A stretch of DNA of 64,000 nt from Panulirus ornatus (taxonomy: Eukaryota; Arthropoda; Malacostraca; Decapoda; Palinuridae). Numbering within the stretch: the first letter of the stretch is position 1; each line of letters starts with the position of its first letter. The translations under genes were made by a program, and so were the position numbers. The notes under the pieces were generated by a model. The model worked only from the letters and a program-made list of their open reading frames with translations, was not told the DNA's origin and made no database searches. Location: contig NC_092279.1 in assembly GCF_036320965.1 (NCBI RefSeq), positions 18,174,741 through 18,238,740 on the forward strand, in the 5' to 3' direction. This document shows, piece by piece, positions 11,395-25,998 of this stretch.

Positions 11395-11960
11395 CCATCT
11401 TTTATGGTCTAATGGAGGGGAATAGGGGACGCAGGGATGGGAAAGGAAGGGCTTGGCGTTGGGTAGAGGATGGAGGGATAGTAAGGCCGGTCAGGGAGAG
11501 GGGGAGAGGTGGGGGGATGATGTAGAGAAGGTAGGGAGTTGGGAAGTCCCCGGGGAGGGAGATGGAATAACGATGGAGATGTTAGGAGCTGTGTTTATTG
11601 GGAGGGGCGTAAGTGGCGTGAGGAGTGTGTTGGTGGTGAGAGGGGAGGAGGTGGAGGAGTGTAGGTAAAGAGGGAGGAGGAGGAGGAGGGGTGTAGGTAG
11701 TGAGGGAGGAGGAGGAAGAGGAGGAGTGTAGGTAGTGACGAAGGAGGAGGAGGAGGAGTGTAGGTAGTAAGGAATGAGGAGGAGGAGTGTAGGTAGTAAG
11801 GAATGAGGAGGAGGAGGAGTGTAGGTAATAAGGAAGGAGGAGGAGGAGGAGGAGTGTAGGTAGTTAAGAAGGAGAAGGAGGAGAAGGTGGAGGAGTGTAG
11901 GCAGTGAGGGAGGACTGTAGGTGGCGAGATACGTGAGTGTAGATGGTGACAGGAGAGTTG
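11395..11960. repeat. Purine-rich degenerate minisatellite
   Basis: The plus strand is almost all G and A with occasional T. From about 11,640 a variable 27-33 bp unit repeats: GGAGGAGTGTAGGTAGT plus AAGGAATGAGGAGGA-type filler, roughly eight to ten times. The long minus frames across it (Ser/Pro/Leu/Thr-rich) are repeat translation. Confidence 0.85.
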
Positions 11961-12162
11961 TAGATGATGAAAGAAAGTAACAGTGTGGTGTGTAACACTG
12001 GGTGTTGCCAGAGGAAAGGTGTAGGTGAGGATATGCCACAAGTGAAAAACAGATTTACTTAAAAGAACACTAGGTGTGGGATACACCTAAATGACGTACT
12101 CTGACGATGAGCAGGTTTCAATAGTCGAACCTTGAGCAAATAAACCACTAATCTTATTAAGG

Positions 12163-12276
12163 ATTTAACTTTTTCACTGAACAAATGTGTATGTAACTGA
12201 ATTTAACTTTTTCACTGAACAAATGTGTATGTAACTGAATTTAACTTTTTCACTGAACAAATGTGTATGTAACTGA
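12163..12276. repeat. 38-bp tandem triplication
   Basis: Three near-perfect copies of a 38-bp unit that starts ATTTAACTTTTTCACTGAAC and ends GTATGTAACTGA. The near identity of the copies points to a recent expansion. Confidence 0.95.
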
Positions 12277-12319
12277 TGTTTTCACTTTTTTTCCCCCCAT
12301 CATTGTATACAATCTTTTT

Positions 12320-12722
<403 letters not shown>

Positions 12723-12725
<3 letters not shown>

Positions 12726-12830
12726 AGAAAGGATCACAATTTTGCGCGTGATCAAGTATATTCCTAAGAGTCCACGGAGAAAATGAAACACGATAAGTTA
12801 TCGTGTTTCATTTTCCCCGTGAACTCTTAG

Positions 12831-12835
<5 letters not shown>
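12723..12835. mobile_element. Palindromic foldback element, type 2, short form
   Basis: The core at 12,759-12,835 is a near-perfect palindrome: TATTCCTAAGAGTCCACGG and AAAATGAAACACGATAA mirror the right half, with almost no loop. A left flank of about 35 bp (GGATCACAATTTTGCGCGTG, ATCAAG) matches, in inverted form, the right flank of the long form at 40,641-40,680. This copy is therefore an internally deleted version of the elements at 40.3 and 58.7 kb. No protein is encoded. Confidence 0.8.

Positions 12836-12901
<66 letters not shown>
12836..12901. repeat. (TA)n microsatellite right of the foldback
   Basis: A continuous TA run of about 66 bp directly follows the right palindrome arm. The foldback is thus framed by (TA)n on both sides. 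Confidence 0.95.
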
Positions 12902-12905
<4 letters not shown>

Positions 12906-13373
12906 GCGAGGCAAACTCACATACGAAAATAAATTCCAAACCTTCGTCAGAAATGTTTCCGAGAGATTCCAAAGTATAAAAGACTCCCGGAAGACCTATA
13001 TTTATACAGCAAATATGAAATTGCTGCAAAATTTGAAAGCAACGTGAACTCACAGACATAAATTAGCAAAAAGAAAAAAAGAAAGAAAAAACTTTCTTTA
13101 CGCTTATATGAACATGGAAAGAAAAAATATAGTGCCTTTGCTAGAGTTCCCCCTGTCTGCTACCAGCCTTTTGCGAAGGGCGGACTAATATGTTGACGAA
13201 CAGGTTGTGTTTTCCGTCTATATCAAGAATTTTTCATCTCCAAATATTGCATTTCAATCGTCGCTTGGCTAGCTCACCAGGGTGACCCTGCTTCTCTGAA
13301 ACCCTGTACTGCACAATTTTTTTTGTAATGGTCTCGCCGGGTGGCGTGTGTATTGCAATTATATTTACCTCTA

Positions 13374-13441
<68 letters not shown>

Positions 13442-14022
13442 CGTTTTCGAATCCATGATCAAGTGAAATTATTGAAAACCGCGTTGAACATGAATCTTAC
13501 CTCTTCGTAAAAGGTGTTCATGAGCTTTATATAAACTTACAAATTTATTTCTTCATGAACAAGCAATACTCTCTACAGAAATATCGACAAGGCACTTTAC
13601 ACAAACACAATGCCACACATACACAGACACACACACACACAAGATCTATCGCATACACAAACAAGGGGCACTTGACACAAACACAATGACACATACACAC
13701 ACACACACACGATCTATCGCATACACAAGACCTTCAGTATACGCTCGAAGAACGAGCTGTCACAAGACAGGGCGAAAACCCTGGTAAATTATATATATAA
13801 CATATCATTCTCTTAGTGTGTAGTGAACGCGGACCCTGGCATTTTTGGAGGGGGAGAAAAAATATATATATCTTATTCTATAAAGGATAGGTTTGCTGGA
13901 GGGGTACGTTCTTCTCAGCATGTACTGCTGACGGGTGTAAAGATGGGTTCTGAAAGTGGAAGAATCTGGGAGAGGATTGTCGGAGGAGGGGTTGAGGTTC
14001 ACCCTTGGAGAGGTGCGCGGAT

Positions 14023-14103
<81 letters not shown>

Positions 14104-14435
14104 TCAGCTGGCAACAGCACCTAACACCAATAATAACCCACAAGCCTACATCATCCAGAGTACAAAAAAAAAAAAAAATCTAAATGGTCGAAAAATATAT
14201 AAATCACATGCGAACTGGTAGAGGTAACATGCTGCTTATACCAGAGCTCCAGGCGGGCTGGCTCCATGCATATCATAGAGTACATAAACACACTCATGAA
14301 GGTCTTATTGACTTCGGCGCAGCTAGCAAGTGGAGGCGTCAGCCAGTGTGCAAACACGGTGGGTTGGTGCAGTGTTGACAAAGGTTTCAGAACATAACGG
14401 AGATTTTGCCCAAACTGCGCTCAATAATTCAGCTG

Positions 14436-14516
<81 letters not shown>

Positions 14517-15721
14517 TATTTCTTTGTGCCTTTTCAATGAACCTATTTTCATATTCTAACCAACTTCTTTTTGACTGAATTAACATCAATTCCACCTATA
14601 AAGTTAGCAAAACCTATTATAGCCTTGGATCACCAAAACATCGCTCATAATATTTCAGACACCCATTAAACTTTAGCACTGCTTTTGTCATTTTCTATAC
14701 GTAAGATTATTTTCGTGTGGTAACTTATTTAGTTTTAACTATCTAAAGTTACTATCGACTTCAATTTATCCCAGTAACTTGATGACTACGGGGCATCACA
14801 TTTCAAATTAGCGTACATCTGAATAAAACAAATAATTTCCAGTCAATTCATAAGTATGATAATACTTTTTTTTACATTTACTTTCCATAATTAGTATTCT
14901 TGCTGGAGGAATTTAGTACATAGCTACGTAAATAACTCTACGGTTGTATTAAGCTATATTTCATTTACTTTTATTATAACACGTCCGACCTAAATAATTT
15001 AAATAATTATACTACCTAAATTTGAATAATTATAGTACCTAGATAATTTGAATAATTATCTTCATAATGCTTAGCAATGTTTTCACGAGTAACTCCATCA
15101 AATGTGAGTTTCAGTGATATGGGCCTAACATTTTACAAATATTCTTGTTCTGTTTATAGTAAATTTGTTTTTCTTTAATACACGATTTCGTTGACTATGA
15201 AATGACAAACCATGTCATTATCTACCAAGTGTAAATGTATATAAATACATCTATACATTACATTATAAATACATAATACATATAAAAGTATGTGTTTCAA
15301 ATAGCAATTATCCAATCATCAACTGCAGCAACCCAAAACAACCCAACCAATTATCAACCAACCAACGCTACAAGTCAACCTTGCTAAACCATCTTCTATC
15401 CCCTTAAGCAAACTCTATGAACCATTGCTTCCCATCATATTAAACCCTTCAACCATACTTACTACCTGAAGCCACCGACCTAACCATAATCTTTCCAAAT
15501 AAAGGCACAAACAACCCTTACTTAACCAAACCTACCCACAACTTCTCTAGCCATACCTCATGACAGGGAGTTACTCGCTCACAAACCAAAGGCCTTAATG
15601 CCTACATTAGGAAAGACGCAGCAAGGCTAACCTACCCACCCACCACTGACCTGACCTTGTGAACTTTAAGTTAGAAAAATAACGATTAAAATAAATAAAC
15701 GATAACTGAAGTTAGTCACCT

Positions 15722-15798
<77 letters not shown>

Positions 15799-16385
15799 CC
15801 ACGTTATATTCAATCAAAACCAAAGTAATTAAATAAATTAGTTATCCTCTACTTAAAAAAGTAATTAGATAATCTACTTCTCTACTTACAAAAATTTTAA
15901 TTCTTGCAACCTTCTTTGAATCGACGGATAAACGTGAAGTATAAAAATGTTCTATAACATTATTATATACTTTTCGTGGCCTAAGAAATCAAAGAGTAAG
16001 CCAACTCATCGTATTAACAACACTGTATAAAGATCTTTATGATGCCGATAACGCAATTTATTAAATAATTTCCCCGGGGAAAAAATAGCAATTCTGTAAG
16101 AACGAAGAGGGAATATAAGATATTTTTTATCTATCCTTTTTCTTTTTTTTTTTTTAAGGATGGGTGAAATAGAACACAGTTTCCCCTAAGACGTTACTCA
16201 AACATCATGTTTTGAAAGAACACTGTTAAAACGATAGGTTTTTTTCTTTCTGTGAAGCCGTGATAAATCGTGAGGCCCACGCTGGTCCTAGGCAGGATAT
16301 CTCTGACTGACCGAGAGGAATATCCTACTACTCAGGGCGAGATCCTGCCTGACCCAGGAAGAGAACGAACGTCCTTTTTTCCTGC
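12902..16385. other. Unassigned AT-rich DNA with microsatellites
   Basis: It holds (TA)n at 13,376-13,440, 14,440-14,512 and 15,727-15,796, (GA)n at 14,028-14,100, and imperfect CA-rich repeats at 13,604-13,712 whose units share ACACAAACACAATG and GATCTATCGCATACACA. At 14,990-15,062 a short unit ending TTGAATAATTAT repeats about three times. I see no gene. The interval 14,580-15,720 is AT-rich, then CA-rich, without long frames. Confidence 0.55.
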
Positions 16386-16540
16386 TGGTTGGATGGGCCA
16401 TAGAACCTCCTAACAACAACTCGAGGTCACTGTGGAACTCAATGTTGTTAAGATTTATACATCCACATCAAAAGAAAAAAAAATCTTCAATGCCTTTATC
16501 AGGTGTTATGGATCATTCTAAGACTACATACACTTTCTTA
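16386..16540 (+). mobile_element. Dispersed repeat DR-D, copy 3
   Basis: The right part is clear: AATCTTCAATGCCTTTATCAGG at about 16,481-16,502, then GGATCATTCTAAGACTACAT. Both match copy 2 (AATCTTTAAACACCTTCTTCAGG, GATAATTCTAAGACCACAT). An A-rich stretch precedes the match as in the other copies. The left half is poorly conserved. Confidence 0.55.
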
Positions 16541-17340
<800 letters not shown>

Positions 17341-17880
17341 ACTTTCATCCCTTGCTCAGCAGCGTCTATATCGAGAATACTGTGAGGTCTCACTCTTTTA
17401 CTTTTATCCCTTGCATAGAACCGTCTGTGTCGAGTATATTCTGTGGTTCTTCTCTCTACTGTCTTCCCTTGCACAGCACCGTCTGTGTCGAGTATATTCT
17501 GTGGTTCTTCTCTCTACTGTCTTCCCTTGCACAACACCGTCTATGTCGAGTATATTCTGTGCTCTTTCTGCTTGCCTTCAACTCTTCCACAGCATAACCT
17601 GTGTCGTTTACATTCCACCCTTGCAGAGCACCGTCTGAGTCCAAAATATTCTCTGGTCGTCTACATTCACCCGCTGCACAGCACCACCTATGTGTGGTAA
17701 ATTCTGTGGTCCTTCTATTTACCTTTAACTCCTGCACAGAATCGTCTTTGACGAGTATATTCTGTGGGCCTTCTATTAACCATCCTCTTTCCCAACATTA
17801 TCGGTGTCTAGTATATTTCTGAGTCTCCTTCTGTTTACCTTCCTCACTTGTCTGACACTATTCATGTCGAGCATTGGACG
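17341..17880. repeat. 58-60 bp degenerate minisatellite, about nine copies
   Basis: The core unit contains CCCTTGCACAGCACCGTCTG, then TGTCGAGTATATTCTGTGG and TTCTTCTCTCTACTGTCTT. The two best copies are at 17,459-17,576, and units drift towards both ends. The overlapping frames in all phases (73-93 codons) repeat the same motif and are not genes. Confidence 0.9.
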
Positions 17881-17951
17881 GTGAAGTTGAATGTAATATC
17901 ATACTCAACACAACGTGTCTGTTACATAGATGGTGATGGGTGGGTGAGTGA

Positions 17952-18037
<86 letters not shown>

Positions 18038-18732
18038 CATTCGTTTTGAGAGATTTCCCCGTGAATGTTTTGTGCTCTTGTAGTGTTTGACGTTGGGGCT
18101 CAGAGAGATGCATCATCTGTTGGAGTCACTCTCAGAGGTCACTCCACGACAAGTGTGTGGTGCAGAGCTGTTCAAAGTTGTCCCCCACGTCACAGCTGGC
18201 CGGAGCAGAGTGCCTCGTTGACGATGAGCAAATTGGTTCTAACTGGTGTTTGGTTTGCTGAAATGTGGGGCGAGGTACAGAGGAACCCTTGCTGTGTATC
18301 TATATAATACATATTAGAGATAACTTCATTGTTCTAGAGACCAGCTTCCAAAGCAAGGTGTGGTGGGTCTAAACTTCGAAGGTTCGATCATTTTTTTCGG
18401 GTGCTTCTATGACCTGGACATTGGTCTCCACACACACACACACACACACTCTCTCTCTCTCCTTACCCCTACCCCTCCCCTTTGCCCCCACGGACATCCG
18501 CTCCCTGGACGTCCCTCCCTTCCCCAACCCCTACCCCAACCTTTTTCATTGCCCTCTCCTCCAGGGAGCATCCTACCTCCTGAGTAAAACAAATATACTC
18601 AGAGAAGTAAGATCATAAACGTGGATCTTAGTCTGGGAAGTATACAAAAGCAGATAGGCGATTCAAGGAGACATATGTAAACATTTTATGCAAATAAAGA
18701 GGATCAAATTATGTTGGTCGTAAACATGAAGT
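17881..18732. other. Compound microsatellites and unassigned DNA
   Basis: It holds (GT)n(GA)n at about 17,950-18,033, (CA)n(CT)n at 18,430-18,462, and C-rich sequence to about 18,570. No gene is recognisable. Confidence 0.6.
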
Positions 18733-19265
18733 TTAGTATTTATTCAGTATATTATCAAACGTATCTATGGTGCTGTATTCCGCTACTCTAACTGGTGAAT
18801 TATTCCAAAAGTAAACAACGTTGTTAAAAAAAAAGTAATTTGCTTCATTTGAAGTAAAATATTTGCCCACGAGTCTGCTTCCATTACTACAAATGAAACC
18901 AAACAAAGAAACGTTTAAATAACTGTTTACACTGAGAATGTGAGAGCCTTTGATAATTCTGACTGCCTGCATTAGATCACCTCTTAACCTTCTCATTTCC
19001 AAATTTAAATTGTGTACTCGGCTCTCATAGGATTTGTTCCTTAGCCTCGAGAATCATCTTGGTCAGTTTGCAGCTGTTACACTGAATGTCTAGTGGATCC
19101 TAATTCCCCAGCATAGTATCGCTGGCTATGGTCAAACGTCATTAATATATCTGATGAAGAGAGGTGGTCCTAAGACTGATCCCTATGGCACACCACTTCT
19201 TACGTCTAACCACTCAAGAGTTCTACCGCTTGATTACTTCTCTTGGTCCACAGCAAGTTAATACA
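18733..19265 (-). pseudogene. Decayed jockey/CR1-like LINE reverse transcriptase, internally deleted
   Basis: On the minus strand a broken reading frame keeps two parts of a non-LTR reverse transcriptase. Near 19,137-19,225 it reads SGRTLEWLDVRSGVP, a stop, then GSVLGPPLF and YIND. This is the usual SGVPQGSVLGPxLFxxYIND box with the Q codon turned into a stop. From about 19,002 down, the C-terminal region is open for 90 codons: MRRLRGDL, IIKG, a VVYFWNNSPV motif and a closing TFDNILNKY, as in jockey/CR1-type LINE ends. The catalytic FADD box and the segment between are missing, so an internal deletion of several hundred bases is likely. Several further stops separate the two parts. The clade is inferred from the motif layout. 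Confidence 0.8.
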
Positions 19266-19504
19266 TATATAAATCCAGCCTGTCGGGGGGTTATATAAAT
19301 AAGGCATCAAAGAACACGCTCCCAGATATTCAACAACATACATAAAACAAATTTATACTATACACCTGTACACACTTCAATCTGCTTTTCCTTTTCAAAA
19401 TAAGCTTTCCACTGTCCCAACTCTTGTACCTCTCCTCTAACCATACTATAAAAAAAGGCCTTTGATAAGCGATACAAGATTATACAAAGTGGAAAGTGTC
19501 TCCC

Positions 19505-19565
<61 letters not shown>

Positions 19566-20021
19566 TTTTTAAACGAAAAAACAACCCATTCTCTTCGTCT
19601 TCTAAGAACTACAGTCCAACATGTTATGGCGTAGCCAGAACGACATCTTCCGTCGCGGGAAAAAGTTTTTCTAACAACTTCGTCTGAAAACTTTCTGACT
19701 TGCCTGGATTATCTAAGCTGCTTAGGAGAAAAAAAAAAAAAATCCCTCCTCTCTACGCTGCTGGAGATCAGCTCAGTGTGACGTCTTTCAGCCACGGGGA
19801 AGCTACTGTTTTATTAAGGCTACTGGCAACACGGCTTTCTGAACAAGACATGAATTTTTGATATGAATATATCATCCGATTATAAGGTCCAACATCCATA
19901 AGCTGACCATGGTATTTGGGGTATTTACATCAAATCATTTACAGAACTGTGAATTATGGATCTATCTCTTTTTGCCTCCTTCTCCTGTCTGTCTGTCCGT
20001 CTCTGTTTAGCCCTAGCCGCC

Positions 20022-20077
<56 letters not shown>

Positions 20078-20194
20078 CAACGCCACCTTCCTTCCCCCAA
20101 TACCTCCATAATCCATCTCCAACTGAAACATAAACCAGGCTCCCTCCCTTCCTCTCTCCCTCCTCCGACCTAGAGAGTGGAAGCCTCGAGAAGC
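19266..20194. other. Unassigned DNA with (GT)n and (CT)n
   Basis: It holds (GT)n at 19,509-19,563 and (CT)n at 20,023-20,073. I see no gene or recognisable element in the rest. Confidence 0.55.
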
Positions 20195-20315
20195 GAAGGA
20201 GAGTGGGCGGGCTGGCGGGAGGGAGGGAGTGAGTGTGTGGGTTGGTTGGGGGTCGAGCGATGGCAGCCGTGGCTCCTGGCCCGAGCCAGGAGCCAATACC
20301 GTAAACAAACTTGAG
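20195..20315 (+). promoter_or_regulatory. GC-rich patch with GC box, hairpin and CCAAT (possible promoter)
   Basis: Within about 100 bp there are GGGCGGG at about 20,205-20,211, a perfect 10-bp inverted repeat GGCTCCTGGC/GCCAGGAGCC with a 4-nt loop at 20,271-20,294, CCAAT at about 20,293-20,297, and GTAAACAAAC (a forkhead-type site) at about 20,301-20,310. Such a cluster could mark a promoter, but no TATA box, first exon or transcript is visible. Chance occurrence in this patchy sequence is quite possible. Confidence 0.2.
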
Positions 20316-20457
20316 CAGCCACTAGTAAAAGTACCTGTCGAACCCGAAGAGCGAAAGTGAATTAAAGAGACATTTCGAGTTTATAAGCTGAACACAGAGA
20401 ACGCATCATCAACTCGTATCTCATGCTATTAGCCTTTAATTTCCTTGAGTAATGACA

Positions 20458-20575
20458 TATTCACGGGCCGTCCTGGGTACGAGCGCATGGGTTCGAATCC
20501 TGGTTTTGAGGCAGTCGGTCCACAGTCAACCCAGCTGTTCATCCACTCTTAGGGTTTGGGGGTAACAGTCTTGGA
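20458..20575 (+). mobile_element. tRNA-derived SINE (tSINE), copy 1, partial
   Basis: GGTTCGAATCCTGG at about 20,490-20,503 is a near-perfect B box. It is followed by the body blocks GTCCACAGTCAACCCAGCTG and TTCATCCAC, shared with 24,893 and more loosely with 52,672. The A box is absent: CGAGCGCAT sits almost directly before the B box, exactly as in the 24,893 copy. The 3' end fades after about 20,575. Confidence 0.7.
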
Positions 20576-22299
<1,724 letters not shown>

Positions 22300-23083
22300 G
22301 ATGGATCAAGTAAAAGTGATGGGGTGATTTGAATGGAGGAGTGGGTGATTTGGCAACTGAGGGCATAATCCAAAAGGGGCTGGTGTATGTTTGAAGTGGT
22401 TTTGAATACCTGGGAGTGTGGACGTGGCAGCGGATGGAAACATGGAAGCTGAAGTGACTCAAGGGGTGAGTACGGAGGCAAATGTCCCAAGTGCACTGAG
22501 GAGTGAGTCGAAGGAAAAGGCTATAATGTTTTTATGGACAAAGATGGGCATGTTTGATGACACAGTGGTGCCGACGGTGTCATGTGGGTTCTCAATTGGA
22601 TTGGATTATAGAATTCAGGCATATAAGCCAAGCACTAGAGATTCTAAGACCATATGGATCTGAGGCATGGGCTCTAGATTAAAAAAAAAAGTAGTGTAGG
22701 GAGGAGGATGGATATGTTGAAATTGAAAAGCTTGAGGGCAATATATGTTGCGAGGAGGGTGCATCGAGTAACAAACGACAGGGTGAGAGAGAATTGTACT
22801 AGCATGAAGAGCATGGTTGAAGGAGCTGTAGAGAGCGCGCTGACAGAGTATGGACATATAGAGAGGATAAGTGAGGAGAGAGTAAGCGGGAAGTCCGAGT
22901 TCAAAGTGGAGGGGACAAGGAGAAAAGATAGACCGAATAGGAGAGATGGATGAACTGAGCGATCGGGGCCTGAACATGCACAAGGGTGCAAGGCATGCAC
23001 GGGATAGAATGAACTGGAGAGATATGGTATACTGGGGACGAGGCTCTGTCAGTGGGTTAAACCAGGGTGTATGAGGCTATCGG
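22300..23083 (+). pseudogene. LINE-1F copy E, old and frameshifted
   Basis: This is a decayed relative of the young LINE-1F copies. Pieces in different frames spell the same order of motifs: VDVAADGNMEAEV near 22,420, TKMGMFDDTVVPTV near 22,538, then VHRVTNDRVREN, VVEGAVES/YGHIERISEERVSGK and GTRRKDRPNRR from 22,740 to 22,945, and finally GLNMHKGARHARDRMNWRDMVYWG near 22,967-23,040. Homologous positions in the young copies read VDLSADGTMEAEV, AKMGMFEGIVVPTM, FGHMERMSEERLTKR and RGRPNWRW. At least two frameshifts and a stop break it. The FADD box region is not recognisable. It ends without the tail stem-loop. Confidence 0.8.
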
Positions 23084-23166
23084 GGGAAAGACCTTTACCA
23101 CAAAAAACAATAATGGAACGATCGAGTTTGTATCCCAGTAACACAAAAGGGTTATGATAACGCCTG

Positions 23167-23234
<68 letters not shown>

Positions 23235-23571
23235 TCTGTGAAACTCTCTAAGGACTTTCGAGACAAAAGTCTACAACGCTTGAATCTTAATACTCATTCA
23301 CCTAAGAGTACCAAAAGTTAGTCCCCTAAAAAACACACTTTCCCATGTAATATTTTCAAAGCCCAACAGAGTCCAGGAAAGAGCATAAGTAATGAAGCTA
23401 TTTCTTACCTTGCGAGCTCGAGGGGCAGAGATACGATCCAGGAAGGCGAGTTCCGTGGGGTCACATGTCTGGAACCGGAATACATTTATGATCAGTATGG
23501 ATATATGGGATGGAGGTCCAAGATTTGGATCATTAAGTGAGGGAGAATCTGATAGACGAATGAAAAATTGA

Positions 23572-23640
<69 letters not shown>
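23084..23640. other. Unassigned DNA between two (TA)n tracts
   Basis: (TA)n runs at 23,168-23,232 and 23,573-23,642 bracket ordinary sequence with no gene. The second run directly abuts the 5' end of HP-SINE copy 2. Confidence 0.6.
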
Positions 23641-23646
<6 letters not shown>

Positions 23647-23877
23647 CCCTGGGATAGGGGAGAAAGAATACTTCCCACGTATTCCCTGCGTGTCGTAGAA
23701 GGCGACTAAAAGGGGAGGGAGCGGGTGGCTGGAAATCCTCCCCTCTCTTTTTTTTTAAATTTTCCAAAAGAAGGAACAGAGAAGGGGGCCAGGTGAGGAT
23801 ATTCCCTCAGAGGCCCAGTCCTCTGTTCTTAACGCTACCTTGCTAATGCGGGAAATGGCGAATAGTTTGAAAAAAAG

Positions 23878-23926
<49 letters not shown>
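23641..23926 (+). mobile_element. HP-SINE copy 2 with (TA)n tail
   Basis: Plus-strand copy of the roughly 240-bp element. It starts ATCCCTGGGATAGGGGAGAA at about 23,645, carries CACGTATTCCCTGCGTGTCG, GGCTGGAAATCCTCCCCTC and AGGCCCAGTCCTCTGTTCTT, and ends in the stem-loop at 23,833-23,860. GAATAGTTTGAAAAAAAGAAA then leads into (TA)n at 23,881-23,926. The inner stem has one C-to-T change that still allows a T-G pair. (TA)n lies on both sides. Confidence 0.85.
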
Positions 23927-23927
<1 letters not shown>

Positions 23928-24493
23928 TGGAAAGAACAGCAATTCAGCTAAAACTACAAAACTGATTGAAGATGTTTTGATCATCATATCACCATGTAAC
24001 TAAAATCTTTTTACATCATGTCTTCACAATGTTTACTCTCATTCCTCGCGTTCTGATGCCGTCCTTTCTCCTCCTTTTCGCTCGTGTAGCCTCCGTCATC
24101 AAACCCAGGGATTAGAACTTTTAAAATCTGCCACGAAAGCTGACTGTGTCTCGGCTTTGATTCGGGTATCATTATCATCACAGAGGAAGTGGCAAGTTTC
24201 CGTCGATAACTATTTTCTTCCTTGTCAACAACAGGTTCGGATGACGTCATCTTCATCAAAGACAAAAAAAAAAAAAAAGAAAATCCCAGTTTAATGACAA
24301 GCGTCAAAAAAAAAAGGGAGGAAAAAACACGAAAAAAAAATAGGGTCAAACACATCAAGGGAGGATATTTTTTAATGACCCTCCTCCTCCTCCTCTTTTC
24401 TCACGTTACAAAATCTGTCACTTTCCTTTTTTTTTTTTTATTTAAGGAAACATTCCAAGTCGCTCCTGACGAAGCCAATCACTCACACCTCAC

Positions 24494-24560
<67 letters not shown>

Positions 24561-24635
24561 AAATGACTTTTTATTACTTCTCGAAAGCCTTTCCCACGAC
24601 AGGAAGCACCGCCCGGGTAAGATCCTCTCCTGTAG

Positions 24636-24680
<45 letters not shown>

Positions 24681-24892
24681 GGGCTGGGCCGTAATTTTGC
24701 CCCTCAACTTGGGTAGCTAACCCAGGGAGGGACTGTAACGTTATCCTTGGCCAGGGACGGGTAGAAAAAAACACCCAAAGACATTAAGGGGAGGGAATGA
24801 AACCCGGATAGCCTCATTAACAAGCTCATTAACGGACTCATTAACACGCTAGCTAAAGAAGGGCGTATAGAGTCCAATGGTCTTGACCGTGA
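23927..24892. other. Unassigned DNA with (GA)n and homopolymer runs
   Basis: It has A runs at 24,266-24,281 and 24,307-24,318, (GA)n at 24,498-24,557 and 24,640-24,677, and a 13-bp unit (CTCATTAACAAG/CGG/ACG) repeated three or four times at 24,813-24,850. No gene is seen. Confidence 0.55.
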
Positions 24893-25036
24893 CGCATTCA
24901 CGGGCCGCCCACGGTCGAGCGCATAGGTTCGAATCCTGAATTAAGGCAATCAGTCCACAGTCCACCCAGCTGTTCATCCACCTCTAGTGGTTGGTCGATA
25001 AAATGGGTACCTGGCTCAGGCATATATATATATATA
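24893..25036 (+). mobile_element. tRNA-derived SINE (tSINE), copy 2, partial
   Basis: GGTTCGAATCCTG at 24,928-24,940 is a B box. The body CAGTCCACCCAGCTGTTCAT, CCACCTCTAGTGGTTGGTCG and ATAAAATGGGTACCTGGCTC matches the 52,672 copy, and the first half matches 20,458. As in copy 1 the A box is missing upstream of GAGCGCAT. It ends in a short (TA)n at 25,022-25,036. It is a non-coding retroposon, not a working tRNA. Confidence 0.75.
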
Positions 25037-25090
25037 ATTTTGCTCTAGTTTGACAACCACTTGTCCAAGTCTAATAATACCTACAGAACT

Positions 25091-25179
<89 letters not shown>

Positions 25180-25364
25180 AGGTACATAAACTATTCCATC
25201 CTGGAGAAATTTATTGAAAATATAGGTCGACGGTTTTGCAATTTCGTGTTCGAAGGTTTTTAATTACTCGTAGATTGAAACGATCAGGACCTGGACTTTT
25301 TATTAGTCTTCAACTTACCTATCTGCGTTAACACTTTTCTCGCTGTGACGGTGAATTCTGGCGC

Positions 25365-25439
<75 letters not shown>

Positions 25440-25523
25440 GGGTTGGTATGGAGAATATAAAACGGATACCGTAAGGATAGAAGTGAAAAGGGGTGAAGAC
25501 TGAGAACACAAGACCGTTTCACA

Positions 25524-25599
<76 letters not shown>

Positions 25600-25788
25600 T
25601 AGGGCAACGGGATCAAAATCATGTGATGGACACCAAGTGGCGACAAGATAGAGGACGAGACGTCACACTATGCCATCCTCCACAACAGTGTTCGAGCAAC
25701 AGGAAAAGAACCATCCCCCAAAAAAATGTATTCAAGAAGAACTGTCCATGAAGTGGAAAACAAAAAACAAAAGAAATCCGATGGAAGG

Positions 25789-25853
<65 letters not shown>

Positions 25854-25981
25854 CAAAGACTCGTGTGGTGTGTGCGTCACCCTCTCGTATGGTCTTGGGA
25901 CGTCGAGAGAGCCAGGGGAACAGATTCATCCAAGTCCCTACGACACGCGAGGATCAAAATGGGTGGCAGCACACAAGAAGA
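25037..25981. other. Dense (GA)n cluster and a (TA)n tract, no gene
   Basis: A compound (GT)n(GA)n tract lies at 25,090-25,177, followed by (GA)n at 25,367-25,436 and 25,526-25,598 and (TA)n at 25,792-25,852. All three GA tracts face the same way. Confidence 0.7.
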
Positions 25982-25998
25982 GGTTAGGTTAGGTTAGG
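25982..25998 (+). repeat. Short interstitial TTAGG telomere-like block
   Basis: GGTTAGGTTAGGTTAGG contains a little over three units of TTAGG, the usual arthropod telomere repeat. It is isolated in ordinary sequence and far too short to be a telomere. Confidence 0.7.

Noticed and set aside
16290..16360. Inverted GGCAGGAT/ATCCTGCC pair as a regulatory hairpin
   Set aside because: Only 8 bp of stem with a loop of about 55 nt; easily a chance pairing.
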